Of a stretch of DNA of 9,366 bases, positions 1-5,939 are shown piece by piece. The position numbers were made by a program, and so were the translations under genes. The notes under the pieces were generated by a model, which did no database searches, was not told the origin of the DNA, and saw only the letters and a list, made by a program, of their open reading frames with translations. Every line of letters begins with the position of its first letter. The stretch's first letter is position 1. The stretch is from Alphaproteobacteria bacterium (lineage in GTDB: Bacteria; Pseudomonadota; Alphaproteobacteria; GCA-2731375): the NCBI GenBank assembly GCA_028281075.1, contig JANQKO010000441.1, positions 1 to 9,366 on the forward strand, given 5' to 3'.

Positions 1-1975
1 ACGAGGAGGTAAATCCGCGCACGTCGGAGAACAGGATCGAGACCTTCTGGTCCTTGCCGCCCAGCGCCGCCTCGCCCCCGGCCAGAAGCTGGTCGGCGAC
101 CTCCCTGCTCATGTAGCGCGCCATCGAGGTCTTCACGCGCTTCTCGGATGTGATGTCCTCGATGATCAGCATCGAGCCGATATGCTCGTCCTCGAGGCCG
201 ATCAGCGGCACCACCGTCAGGTTCATCGACTTCGTCTCGCCCTCGGCCAGCACGAACTCGGCGTTGACCGAGATGTCCTCCTTGCCGGTCCGCTCGACCC
301 GGTCCAGGCTGTTCAGGATCCAGGCGTTGGCACCGCGGCAGAGGTCGTCGGCGGCGCGGCCGACCAGCGCCTCCTGGGCCAGGCCGACCAGGCGGCAGGC
401 GGCCTCGTTGGCGGTCACCACGCGGCGCTCGTTGTCGAGCGTGATCAGGCCGTTGCTGGTGCTCTCGATGATGCTTTCGTTGTAGTTCTTGATCGTCAGC
501 ACGTCGTCGAAGAGCTGCGCGTTCTCCAGCGACATGGCGATCTGGGCCGTGAACGCCCTGAGCCGCGCCTCGTCCTTCAGCGTGAAGTCGCCGCGGCGCT
601 TGTTCAGCACCTGCGTGACGCCGATGCGCTGGCCGGTCTTGCTGACGATCGGCATGCACAACAGGCTGCGGGTGACGAACCCGGTCTGCTGATCGAAGTC
701 CGAGTTGAAGCGGGGGTCCTCGTAGGGCGTCGAGGTGTTCACCGTCTCGCCACTGCTGAACACGGCGCCGGCGATGCCGGCGTCGGCCGGGAAGCGGATC
801 TCGCGGTTCCCCAGGCCCTCGGCCACGCGCGACCACAGCTCGTCGGTCTTGGCATCGAACACGAACAGCGTGCTGCGCTCGGCGTCGAGCAGCTCGGTGG
901 TGGCGCCCATGATCCGGCCCAGCAGCGCGTCGAGCTGCAGCTCGCCCGAAAGGTCGTGCGAGACCTCGAGGATACGGGCCTCGTCGCGCAGGCCCTCGAC
1001 CATCAGGTTGAAGCCGCGAAACAGGTCGGCATACTCGTCCGTGCCGGAGACGCTGAGCTCGGTGTCCAGCTCGCCATGCTCGACCTTGTGCATGGCGATC
1101 GCCAGCTCGGCCGCCGAGCGCGACATCTCGTTCGCCGTCAGCACCGACATCGCCAGCGAGCCGCCCACGCAGACCAGCACCACGCCGGCGATCCACGACC
1201 ACAGCGGCATCATCATCCCGGGCGTCGCCTCGATGCCGAGATCGGCGATCAGCAGGTCGATCTTGAAGATCACCGAGGCGGCGAAGAACAGCAGCGGCAG
1301 GGCGGCGACGAAGACCGACAGGTACATCAGCTTGTTGCTGAGCTTGATCGAGATCAGGTCGTCCTGATCCGCGCGCTCCAGCCCCTCGCAATAGGGCCAG
1401 AGCCGCTTCGCCAGGCCCGAGGCCCGGCGCGAAATGGCGAAGAACTCGAAGATGGCGTGCGTCGGCGAGGCGAAGATCAGGATCGTCGCGCCCAGGATCC
1501 AGACCTGCCAGGGCTGGTACCCGGTCCCGGCGATCGCGTTCAGCAGGAACATCGCCAGCACCGACAGGATGGCGGCGGCCGGCCCGTGGAAGAAGGTGAC
1601 ACGGATGAACGAATAGAACGGCAGGTTCAACGCCCTGGCGATGGCCCGGGAAACCTCGGCGTTGGGCGGCGTGTCGCCGGCCGAGAGCCGCGCCAGCACG
1701 GCGCCGACCGGCGCGAAATGCCGGGCGATGATATAGATGTCGCCGATCATGTAGAGCGCGACGATGACCGGCGTTACCGCCAGCAGCCAGGCGAGCTGAC
1801 CGGCGCTCATCTTCAGGCCGAGCAGCACCAGCAGCAGCGTGACGGCGACCGAGGCCAGCGACCCCTTGATGTAGATCCAGACGAAATCGCGCAAGGTGCG
1901 GCCGGCCGCATCGACCGGCCGCGCCGGGCCATTGTCGGATGCGCGGTGGACGGCCTTGTCGACCATATCGACCAT
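1..1975 (-). CDS. Membrane-bound class III adenylate/guanylate cyclase (6TM-HAMP-GAF-PAS-cyclase), 3' end outside window
   Basis: An open frame of 658 codons runs from an ATG at 1975 to the left edge without a stop, so the C-terminal catalytic domain is missing. Hydrophobic segments lie near residues 33-54, 62-84, 131-150, 157-180, 216-237 and 258-280. A HAMP-like linker follows (about 282-333, with DEYADLFRGFNLM). A GAF domain spans about 345-495, with N458-K459, F464 and D468-E469 forming the full NKFDE motif of cyclic-nucleotide-binding GAF domains. A PAS domain covers about 500-612. The cyclase domain opens with KVSILFSDVRGFT; D651 is the expected first metal-binding aspartate. Such enzymes make cAMP or cGMP at the inner membrane face. 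Base specificity cannot be judged because the purine-selecting residues are off the window. The start is preceded only by a weak AGGGCGAG ribosome site; an ATG at 1966 is an alternative. The family call is firm; ligand and product are inferred. Confidence 0.9.
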   Translation of the reverse strand, partial: MVDMVDKAVHRASDNGPARPVDAAGRTLRDFVWIYIKGSLASVAVTLLLVLLGLKMSAGQLAWLLAVTPVIVALYMIGDIYIIARHFAPVGAVLARLSAGDTPPNAEVSRAIARALNLPFYSFIRVTFFHGPAAAILSVLAMFLLNAIAGTGYQPWQVWILGATILIFASPTHAIFEFFAISRRASGLAKRLWPYCEGLERADQDDLISIKLSNKLMYLSVFVAALPLLFFAASVIFKIDLLIADLGIEATPGMMMPLWSWIAGVVLVCVGGSLAMSVLTANEMSRSAAELAIAMHKVEHGELDTELSVSGTDEYADLFRGFNLMVEGLRDEARILEVSHDLSGELQLDALLGRIMGATTELLDAERSTLFVFDAKTDELWSRVAEGLGNREIRFPADAGIAGAVFSSGETVNTSTPYEDPRFNSDFDQQTGFVTRSLLCMPIVSKTGQRIGVTQVLNKRRGDFTLKDEARLRAFTAQIAMSLENAQLFDDVLTIKNYNESIIESTSNGLITLDNERRVVTANEAACRLVGLAQEALVGRAADDLCRGANAWILNSLDRVERTGKEDISVNAEFVLAEGETKSMNLTVVPLIGLEDEHIGSMLIIEDITSEKRVKTSMARYMSREVADQLLAGGEAALGGKDQKVSILFSDVRGFTSS

Positions 1976-2035
1976 CGCGAACTCGCCCTGCCCTGATACC
2001 CGGCGAAGGGAACATGTCCTTCCCCCGGCATGAAC

Positions 2036-2053
2036 CACCGGCCATGGCCGGTG
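2036..2053. repeat. Perfect 18-base palindrome in the cyclase leader
   Basis: The sequence CACCGGCCATGGCCGGTG reads the same on both strands. It lies about 60 bases upstream of the cyclase start codon. It could fold as a hairpin in the leader RNA or bind a dimeric protein; nothing in the sequence chooses between these. Confidence 0.6.
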
Positions 2054-2080
2054 CCCCAACTCATTACGGTTGCTAGCCCC

Positions 2081-2103
2081 CCTCATGGGCGACCGCCATG
2101 AGG
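2081..2103. repeat. 8-bp inverted repeat upstream of the cyclase gene
   Basis: CCTCATGG (2081-2088) and CCATGAGG (2096-2103) are perfect inverted copies around a 7-base spacer. The element lies about 106-128 bases upstream of the cyclase start. If transcription began just upstream of it, it would form the first hairpin of the leader RNA. Function is unknown. Confidence 0.5.
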
Positions 2104-2185
2104 CGTTTCCGCAGCGTCATAGCGCGTGCCAAATATTTGACCATATCGCCACCGACAGGTCTACGCGACGGCGGGCGCGGCGGGC

Positions 2186-2201
2186 TGTGAAACACGTCAC
2201 G
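2186..2201. promoter_or_regulatory. CRP/FNR-family-like operator (TGTGA-N6-TCACG)
   Basis: TGTGA (2186-2190), six bases, then TCACG (2197-2201) matches nine of ten key positions of the enterobacterial CRP consensus TGTGA-N6-TCACA. It lies 211 bases upstream of the cyclase start. Alphaproteobacterial cAMP-responsive regulators may prefer somewhat different sites, so this is a candidate only. It becomes more suggestive because the gene downstream is a nucleotide cyclase. Confidence 0.35.
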
Positions 2202-2328
2202 TCCATTGCCGCGCGCCGCCGTGCCCGACGGCCGATCATGGCCGGACCGCCGCAATCACAATTTCGTCAACTGCGGCCCGCGGTCCCGACGCGACGGTCC
2301 GTTGATGTCGCTGACGGCCGGTTTGCGC

Positions 2329-2357
2329 TTGAGAGCATCCAGCATTTGACATAATAT
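2329..2357 (+). promoter_or_regulatory. Candidate sigma70-type promoter, plus strand
   Basis: TTGAGA (2329-2334) and TAATAT (2352-2357) are separated by 17 bases. It lies in the most AT-rich patch of the intergenic region, just upstream of a strong ribosome-site sequence and a very short ORF. A TTGACA hexamer at 2346-2351 has no good partner downstream and was not used. Confidence 0.3.
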
Positions 2358-2379
2358 TTTCGGCGCCACGGGAGGTTAA
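2351..2379 (-). promoter_or_regulatory. Candidate sigma70-type promoter, minus strand, for the cyclase gene
   Basis: Read on the minus strand, TTAACC (2379-2374) and TATTAT (2356-2351) are exactly 17 bases apart; the second hexamer matches the -10 consensus at five of six positions. Transcription from here would give the cyclase mRNA a leader of roughly 370 bases. A weaker proximal pair, TGGTCA (2143-2138) and TATGAC (2121-2116) with a 16-base spacer, is an alternative. Confidence 0.3.
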
Positions 2380-2383
2380 AAAG

Positions 2384-2425
2384 ATGACACCACCCGACCA
2401 GCCAGGCGGCTCCGACAATTCGTGA
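2384..2425 (+). CDS. Possible 13-residue micro-ORF with strong ribosome site
   Basis: ATG at 2384 opens a 13-codon frame (MTPPDQPGGSDNS) ending at TGA 2423-2425. GGAGG at 2371-2375 is spaced eight bases from the start, one of the better ribosome sites in the window. A plus-strand promoter candidate lies directly upstream and a GC hairpin follows 18 bases after the stop. The peptide is hydrophilic, with no recognisable domain. It may be chance, a leader peptide, or part of a small RNA. Confidence 0.2.
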   Translation: MTPPDQPGGSDNS

Positions 2426-2442
2426 CGCTTATCCGGAATGAT

Positions 2443-2461
2443 CCCGGCGTCCCACGCCGGG
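2443..2461. terminator. GC-rich hairpin, possible bidirectional terminator
   Basis: CCCGGCGT (2443-2450) pairs perfectly with ACGCCGGG (2454-2461) around a three-base loop. It follows the micro-ORF on the plus strand and lies 72-90 bases beyond the last transporter gene on the minus strand. There is no T-run on either side, so it is not a canonical intrinsic terminator. Confidence 0.3.
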
Positions 2462-2506
2462 CGGTGAACTGACCAGAGTCACCCATGCGCCCCGCCGACC
2501 GCGCTA

Positions 2507-2521
2507 CCCCGCACGGCGGGG
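2507..2521 (-). terminator. Short GC hairpin just after the transporter operon
   Basis: CCCCGC (2507-2512) and GCGGGG (2516-2521) form a six-base perfect stem with a three-base loop. It starts about 12 bases beyond the stop codon of the last permease gene in the direction of transcription. No T-run follows, so it may end transcription weakly or protect the mRNA 3' end. Confidence 0.3.
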
Positions 2522-2532
2522 CCTGCCGTTGT

Positions 2533-3507
2533 TCAGGTGCCGTCGCGGTGACGGCCCGACGTCAGCCGGCCGAGCGGCGTCGCGATCAGTCCGCGCGGCA
2601 GCAGCACCACCGAGACCATGAAGACCAGGCCGAGCGCCAGGATCCAGAAATCGCCGAGCAGCTCGGCGAACGTGCTTTCCATCAACCGCACCGCGATCGC
2701 GCCCAGGAACGCCGCCAGCAGCATTTCCTTGCCACCCAGCGCGACCCAGATCAGCACCTCGGTCGACAGGCCGAAGCCGATCAGCGTCGGCGAGGCGAAC
2801 TCGTCGACCGCCACGAACAGCGCGCCGGCGAGACCGGCGACGGCGGCGCCGATGACGAAGACGATCAGGCGCAGCGACAGCACGTGATAGCCGAAGAAGG
2901 CGAGCCGGCGCGGATCGCCGTGCATGGCCGTCAGCACGACGCCGAACGGTGACGCCAGCAGCCGGTCGAGCGCCGCATAGACCGCCGCGACGATGGCCAG
3001 CACCAGGTAGTAGCGCGGCGTCTCCTGCCAGAGCTCGACCGAGGCACCGAACAGCCCGAGATCGATCGGCGGCACGCCCGAGAGACCGTTGTCGGCGCCG
3101 AGCGTGTAGGCGCTCTTCAAGGTCTGCTCGAGGATATAGGCGATGGCGAGCGTGACGATGGCGAGATAGGCGCCGCTCAGGCCGCGGCCGAGAAACAAGA
3201 AATAGCCCAGCAGCGCCGCGAAGCCGGCCGCCGCCAGCACGGCGGCGGCGAGGCCGAGATAGCTCGAGGTCAGGGCGCCGCCCACCAGGCCCATGGTGCA
3301 GGCCGCCATGACATAGCCGCCGATGCCGAAGAACATGGCCTGCCCGAAACACAAGATCCCTGCCCGGCCCCAGACCAGCGACAGCGACATGGCGAACAGG
3401 CCGAAGATCAGGTAGCGGGTGAGCTGTCCGGTCCAGTAGTCCGCGGCCAGCAGCGGGAACGCCGCCAATGCCATGAACACGACGCCGGCCAGCCATCTAG
3501 GCGCCAT
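2533..3507 (-). CDS. HAAT-family ABC transporter permease, LivM/UrtC-like
   Basis: This 324-residue protein is one of two membrane subunits of an importer for amino acids or small amides. It is hydrophobic, with about eight to ten membrane-spanning stretches beginning at residue 5. The segment LSLVWGRAGILCFGQAMFFGIGGY (about 42-65) is the family hallmark, ADNGLSGVP (138-146) matches the usual NGLT-type motif, and the cytoplasmic coupling loop that contacts the ATPases lies at about 186-209. The stretch STEVLIWVALGGK (248-260) resembles UrtC of urea transporters. It is the last gene of the operon and overlaps the preceding permease gene by 11 bases, which points to coupled translation. A G-rich ribosome site lies before the ATG at 3507. 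Length is normal for LivM and shorter than many UrtC proteins. Substrate is not shown by the sequence. Confidence 0.9.
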   Translation of the reverse strand: MAPRWLAGVVFMALAAFPLLAADYWTGQLTRYLIFGLFAMSLSLVWGRAGILCFGQAMFFGIGGYVMAACTMGLVGGALTSSYLGLAAAVLAAAGFAALLGYFLFLGRGLSGAYLAIVTLAIAYILEQTLKSAYTLGADNGLSGVPPIDLGLFGASVELWQETPRYYLVLAIVAAVYAALDRLLASPFGVVLTAMHGDPRRLAFFGYHVLSLRLIVFVIGAAVAGLAGALFVAVDEFASPTLIGFGLSTEVLIWVALGGKEMLLAAFLGAIAVRLMESTFAELLGDFWILALGLVFMVSVVLLPRGLIATPLGRLTSGRHRDGT

Positions 3508-4357
3508 CGCGGCCCCCCAGCAGGCCTTGCGGCCTGAGCCGGATGATGACGATCGCCAGCAGGAAGACGACGATCTGCGCCACCACCGGCGACAGCCAGA
3601 CCGTGGCCAGGTTGTTGGTGCCGCCGACCAGGCCGCCGCCGACCAGCACGCCGGCGAGCGGCCCGGCGCCGCCGACCATGATCGAGATGAAGGCCGGGAT
3701 GAGATACCCGAGCCCCATCTGCGGATCGACGCTGATCAGCGGCGCCACCAGCGCGCCGGCCAGCCCGGCGAGCGCGGTGCCGATGACGAAGCTGGCGCGG
3801 TAGATCCGGCGGGTGTCGATGCCGAGCGCGGCGGCCGTGTCGGGCCGGGCGATCACCGCCCGGGCGACCAAGCCGAAATCGGTGCGCAGGAAGATCCAGA
3901 ACACGGCGGCGATGATCGCGACGGCGACCGCCATCAGCAGCAGCCGGTAGACGGGATAGGTGACGTCGCCGACGCCGATGGCGGCGGCCATCGGCGCCGC
4001 GACGCTGTGCGAGGCCGGCCCCCAGATCAGCACCACGGCCTGTTTCAGCGCAATCGACAGGCCCCAGGTCGCCAGGATGGTATCGAGCGGCCGGCGATAG
4101 ATATGCCGGATCAGCGCCGCCTCGATCACCAGGCCGACGGCGCCGACCACCACCGGCGCCGCGGCGACGGCCAGCCAGAACGGCGCGCCCGCCGCCTGCA
4201 GCCAGACCACGGTATAGGCGCCCAGCATGAACAGCTCGCCATGCGCCATGTTGATGACCCGCATCATGCCGAACACGACGACCAGCCCCAGCGCCACCAG
4301 CACCAGGACCAGCACGTAGGACGCCATGTTCAGCAGGATGATCGCGATCTCGGCCAT
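3497..4357 (-). CDS. HAAT-family ABC transporter permease, LivH/UrtB-like
   Basis: This 286-residue integral membrane protein is the partner permease of the importer. It has about eight hydrophobic segments and the family signature FGMMRVINMAHGELFMLGAY at residues 29-48. The stretch RRPLDTILATWGLS (88-101) is like that of UrtB and other amide-branch permeases, and the coupling loop lies at about 158-185. It lacks the long periplasmic N-terminal extension found in many UrtB proteins, so in size it is like LivH. The start codon lies nine bases after the stop of the upstream ATPase gene and the 3' end overlaps the next permease gene by 11 bases, so all four genes are probably on one transcript. 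Function as an importer permease is secure; the substrate is inferred only from the neighbours. Confidence 0.9.
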   Translation of the reverse strand: MAEIAIILLNMASYVLVLVLVALGLVVVFGMMRVINMAHGELFMLGAYTVVWLQAAGAPFWLAVAAAPVVVGAVGLVIEAALIRHIYRRPLDTILATWGLSIALKQAVVLIWGPASHSVAAPMAAAIGVGDVTYPVYRLLLMAVAVAIIAAVFWIFLRTDFGLVARAVIARPDTAAALGIDTRRIYRASFVIGTALAGLAGALVAPLISVDPQMGLGYLIPAFISIMVGGAGPLAGVLVGGGLVGGTNNLATVWLSPVVAQIVVFLLAIVIIRLRPQGLLGGRDGA

Positions 4358-4365
4358 GGGCGCGC

Positions 4366-5070
4366 CTACAACGACAGATGCCGGGCCAGGATGGCGCCGT
4401 CGGCGGCGACGGCGGCGGCCGGCGCCGCCTCGACGATCCGGCCGTTGTCCATGAAGGCGATCGTCCGCGCCGTGGTCAGCACCAGGTCCACGTTCTGCTC
4501 GACCACCAGCACGGTCAGGCCGGCGTCGGCCGCGATCCGCGCCACGGTCTCGGCGATCTCGTGCACGATCGACGGCTGGATACCCTCCGTCGGCTCGTCC
4601 AGCAGCAGCATGTCCGGCCGCCGCGCCAGGGCCCGGCCGATCGCCAGCATCTGCTGCTGGCCGCCCGACAGCGTGCCGGCGATCTGCCGCCGCCGCTCGG
4701 CCAGGATCGGGAACCAGTCGTAGACCGCGTCCGGCACCTGCGCGTCGCGCCCGCCCGGCAGGCCGATCAGGCCCAGCCGCAGGTTCTGCTCGACGGTAAG
4801 CGCGTCGAAGATCTCGCGCCCCTGTGGCACGTAGGCGAGGCCCTGGCGGGCGATCTCATGCGTCGCCATGCCGGTAATGTCCCGGTCCTTGAAGCGGATC
4901 TCGCCGCGCCGCGCCGGCAGCAAACCCATGCAGGTGCGCAGCAGCGTCGTCTTGCCCATGCCGTTGCGGCCCATCAGCGCCACGACGCCGCCGGCCGGCA
5001 CGTCCAGGTCGACGCCGTGCAGCACCGCCGCCCGGCCATATCCGCCCATGAGGCCCCGCAGGCGCAGCAT
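4366..5070 (-). CDS. ABC transporter ATPase, LivF/UrtE-like
   Basis: This 234-residue cytoplasmic ATPase powers the importer. It shows Walker A GRNGMGKT (34-41), Q-loop Q83 in YVPQGREIF, signature LSGGQQQ (134-140) and Walker B MLLLDEP with catalytic E159. The usual switch histidine is replaced by Q192 in VEQN, as is normal in the LivF group. LMGRNGMGKTTLL and YVPQGREIF are the forms typical of UrtE, the urea/amide-transporter member, rather than the GANGAGKTT form of classical LivF. The ATG directly abuts the TGA of the upstream ATPase gene (TGAATG), which indicates translational coupling and equal amounts of the two ATPases, fitting a heterodimer. Length is typical. That it is an importer ATPase is very likely; the amide-branch placement is motif-based. 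Confidence 0.9.
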   Translation of the reverse strand: MLRLRGLMGGYGRAAVLHGVDLDVPAGGVVALMGRNGMGKTTLLRTCMGLLPARRGEIRFKDRDITGMATHEIARQGLAYVPQGREIFDALTVEQNLRLGLIGLPGGRDAQVPDAVYDWFPILAERRRQIAGTLSGGQQQMLAIGRALARRPDMLLLDEPTEGIQPSIVHEIAETVARIAADAGLTVLVVEQNVDLVLTTARTIAFMDNGRIVEAAPAAAVAADGAILARHLSL

Positions 5071-5889
5071 TCAGCGGCCCCGACCGAAATAGAGCTCGCG
5101 CACCTCGGCATCGGCCCGGATCGCCGCGTAGTCGCCCGTGCGCAGGATCCGCCCCTTGGCCATCACCGTGACGGGACAGCCCAGGTCCCGCAGGAAGGCC
5201 ATGTCGTGCTCGATGACCAGCACCGTGACGTCGCCGGCGGCGGCCAGCCCGCCGATCAGCTCGGCCGTGGCCGCGGTCTCGGTCACGGTCATGCCCGCGG
5301 TCGGCTCGTCCAGCAGCAGGAGCCGCGCGCGCGAGGCCAACAGCATGGCGATCTCCAGCCATTGCCGCTCGCCATGCGACAGCTCGGCCGCCGGCAGGTC
5401 GCGCTTGCCGGCGAGGCCGACCTGTTCCAGCGCCGCCATCGGGGCATCCGTGTCGGCCGCGCGCCAGAAGGCCAGGCCGTCGCGGGCCCAGGCCGGTACG
5501 GCCAGGTTCCGGGCCACGCTCAACGCGTCGAACACGGCCGGCACCTGGAACTTCCGGCCGATGCCGCGCCGGGCGACATCGTGCGGCGCCAGGCCGGTGA
5601 TCTCGTCGCCGTCGAAGAACACCCGCCCGCCGCTCGGCGCCAGCGCGCCGCTGATCAAGTTGAACAGCGTCGACTTGCCGCAACCGTTCGGCCCGACCAG
5701 CGCGTGCAGGGTGCCGGCCTCGAGACCGAAGTCGACACCGTCGACGGCGGCCAGGCCGCCGAAGTCCTTGCGCAGATCGACCGTTCGCAGCAGCGGCACC
5801 GGCGCCCCCAAACTCGCGACCGCCGCGTCGGCGGCGGCGGGAGCGTCATCATTCCCGAATTCGGGCCGGCGGAAAAGATTTCGTGGCAT
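5071..5889 (-). CDS. ABC transporter ATPase, LivG/UrtD-like
   Basis: First gene of the four-gene importer operon, 272 residues. It has Walker A GPNGCGKST (66-74), Q-loop Q115 within GIGRKFQVPAVFD, signature LSHGERQWLEI (170-180), Walker B LLLLDEP with E195, and switch histidine H228. GRKFQ-P and LSHG-x-QWLEI are characteristic of UrtD, the urea-transporter ATPase, not of classical LivG, which has LSYGxQRxLEIARAL. The first 30 residues are alanine- and proline-rich and outside the conserved fold. No good ribosome site precedes the ATG at 5889, so a start further in (for example a GTG at about residue 31) is possible. It is divergent from the binding-protein gene across 50 bases. The ATPase role is firm; substrate class is inferred. 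Confidence 0.9.
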   Translation of the reverse strand: MPRNLFRRPEFGNDDAPAAADAAVASLGAPVPLLRTVDLRKDFGGLAAVDGVDFGLEAGTLHALVGPNGCGKSTLFNLISGALAPSGGRVFFDGDEITGLAPHDVARRGIGRKFQVPAVFDALSVARNLAVPAWARDGLAFWRAADTDAPMAALEQVGLAGKRDLPAAELSHGERQWLEIAMLLASRARLLLLDEPTAGMTVTETAATAELIGGLAAAGDVTVLVIEHDMAFLRDLGCPVTVMAKGRILRTGDYAAIRADAEVRELYFGRGR

Positions 5890-5939
5890 AATTCGGTCAT
5901 GGAACGGCGCGCCCGCGCCCGATGTACGGGAGAACGAGG
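5890..5939. promoter_or_regulatory. 50-base divergent control region between importer operon and binding-protein gene
   Basis: The start codons of the ATPase gene (minus) and the binding-protein gene (plus) are only 50 bases apart, so their promoters must be close or overlap the coding ends. A CATAAT hexamer at 5887-5892 on the plus strand could be a -10 element, but no good -35 partner is present at 17 bases. GGGAG at 5928-5932 is the ribosome site of the binding-protein gene. No clear operator palindrome was found. Confidence 0.4.

Larger units (their letters stand above)
1976..2532. other. 557-base intergenic region between the cyclase gene and the transporter operon
   Basis: No convincing protein gene of normal size lies here. 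The longer open frames are arginine- and proline-rich, lack ribosome sites and look like by-products of high GC. The region lies upstream of the cyclase gene (minus strand) and downstream of the transporter operon (minus strand). It holds an AT-rich island at about 2341-2382 with promoter-like hexamers on both strands, a CRP-box-like site, two perfect palindromes near the cyclase start, a possible 13-codon ORF and two GC-rich hairpins. These are listed separately. Confidence 0.8.

Noticed and set aside
182..1996. 604-codon open frame on the plus strand opposite the cyclase
   Set aside because: It is rich in Arg, Gln, Asp, Gly and Ala with no domain, and lies wholly antisense to a cyclase gene with clear TM, HAMP, GAF, PAS and catalytic motifs. 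It is a high-GC shadow.
2124..2152. TGGCAC on the minus strand as a sigma54 promoter
   Set aside because: The required TTGC-type -12 element is not at the right spacing.
2070..2354. 94-codon plus-strand frame in the intergenic region
   Set aside because: Arginine-rich, no ribosome site, no recognisable fold; it runs through the palindromes and the CRP-like box.
2346..2357. TTGACA followed directly by TAATAT-like bases as a strong promoter
   Set aside because: TTGACA at 2346-2351 looks perfect but abuts the -10-like bases instead of being 16-18 bases away, and no -10 lies at the right distance downstream.
2236..2418. 60-codon minus-strand frame in the intergenic region
   Set aside because: It would need a TTG start without a ribosome site and overlaps the promoter-like island.
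2533..5889. Calling the operon a branched-chain amino acid transporter (livFGHM)
   Set aside because: The class is right, but the ATPase motifs are of the UrtD/UrtE kind, so a leucine/isoleucine/valine substrate is not supported; gene symbols were left empty.
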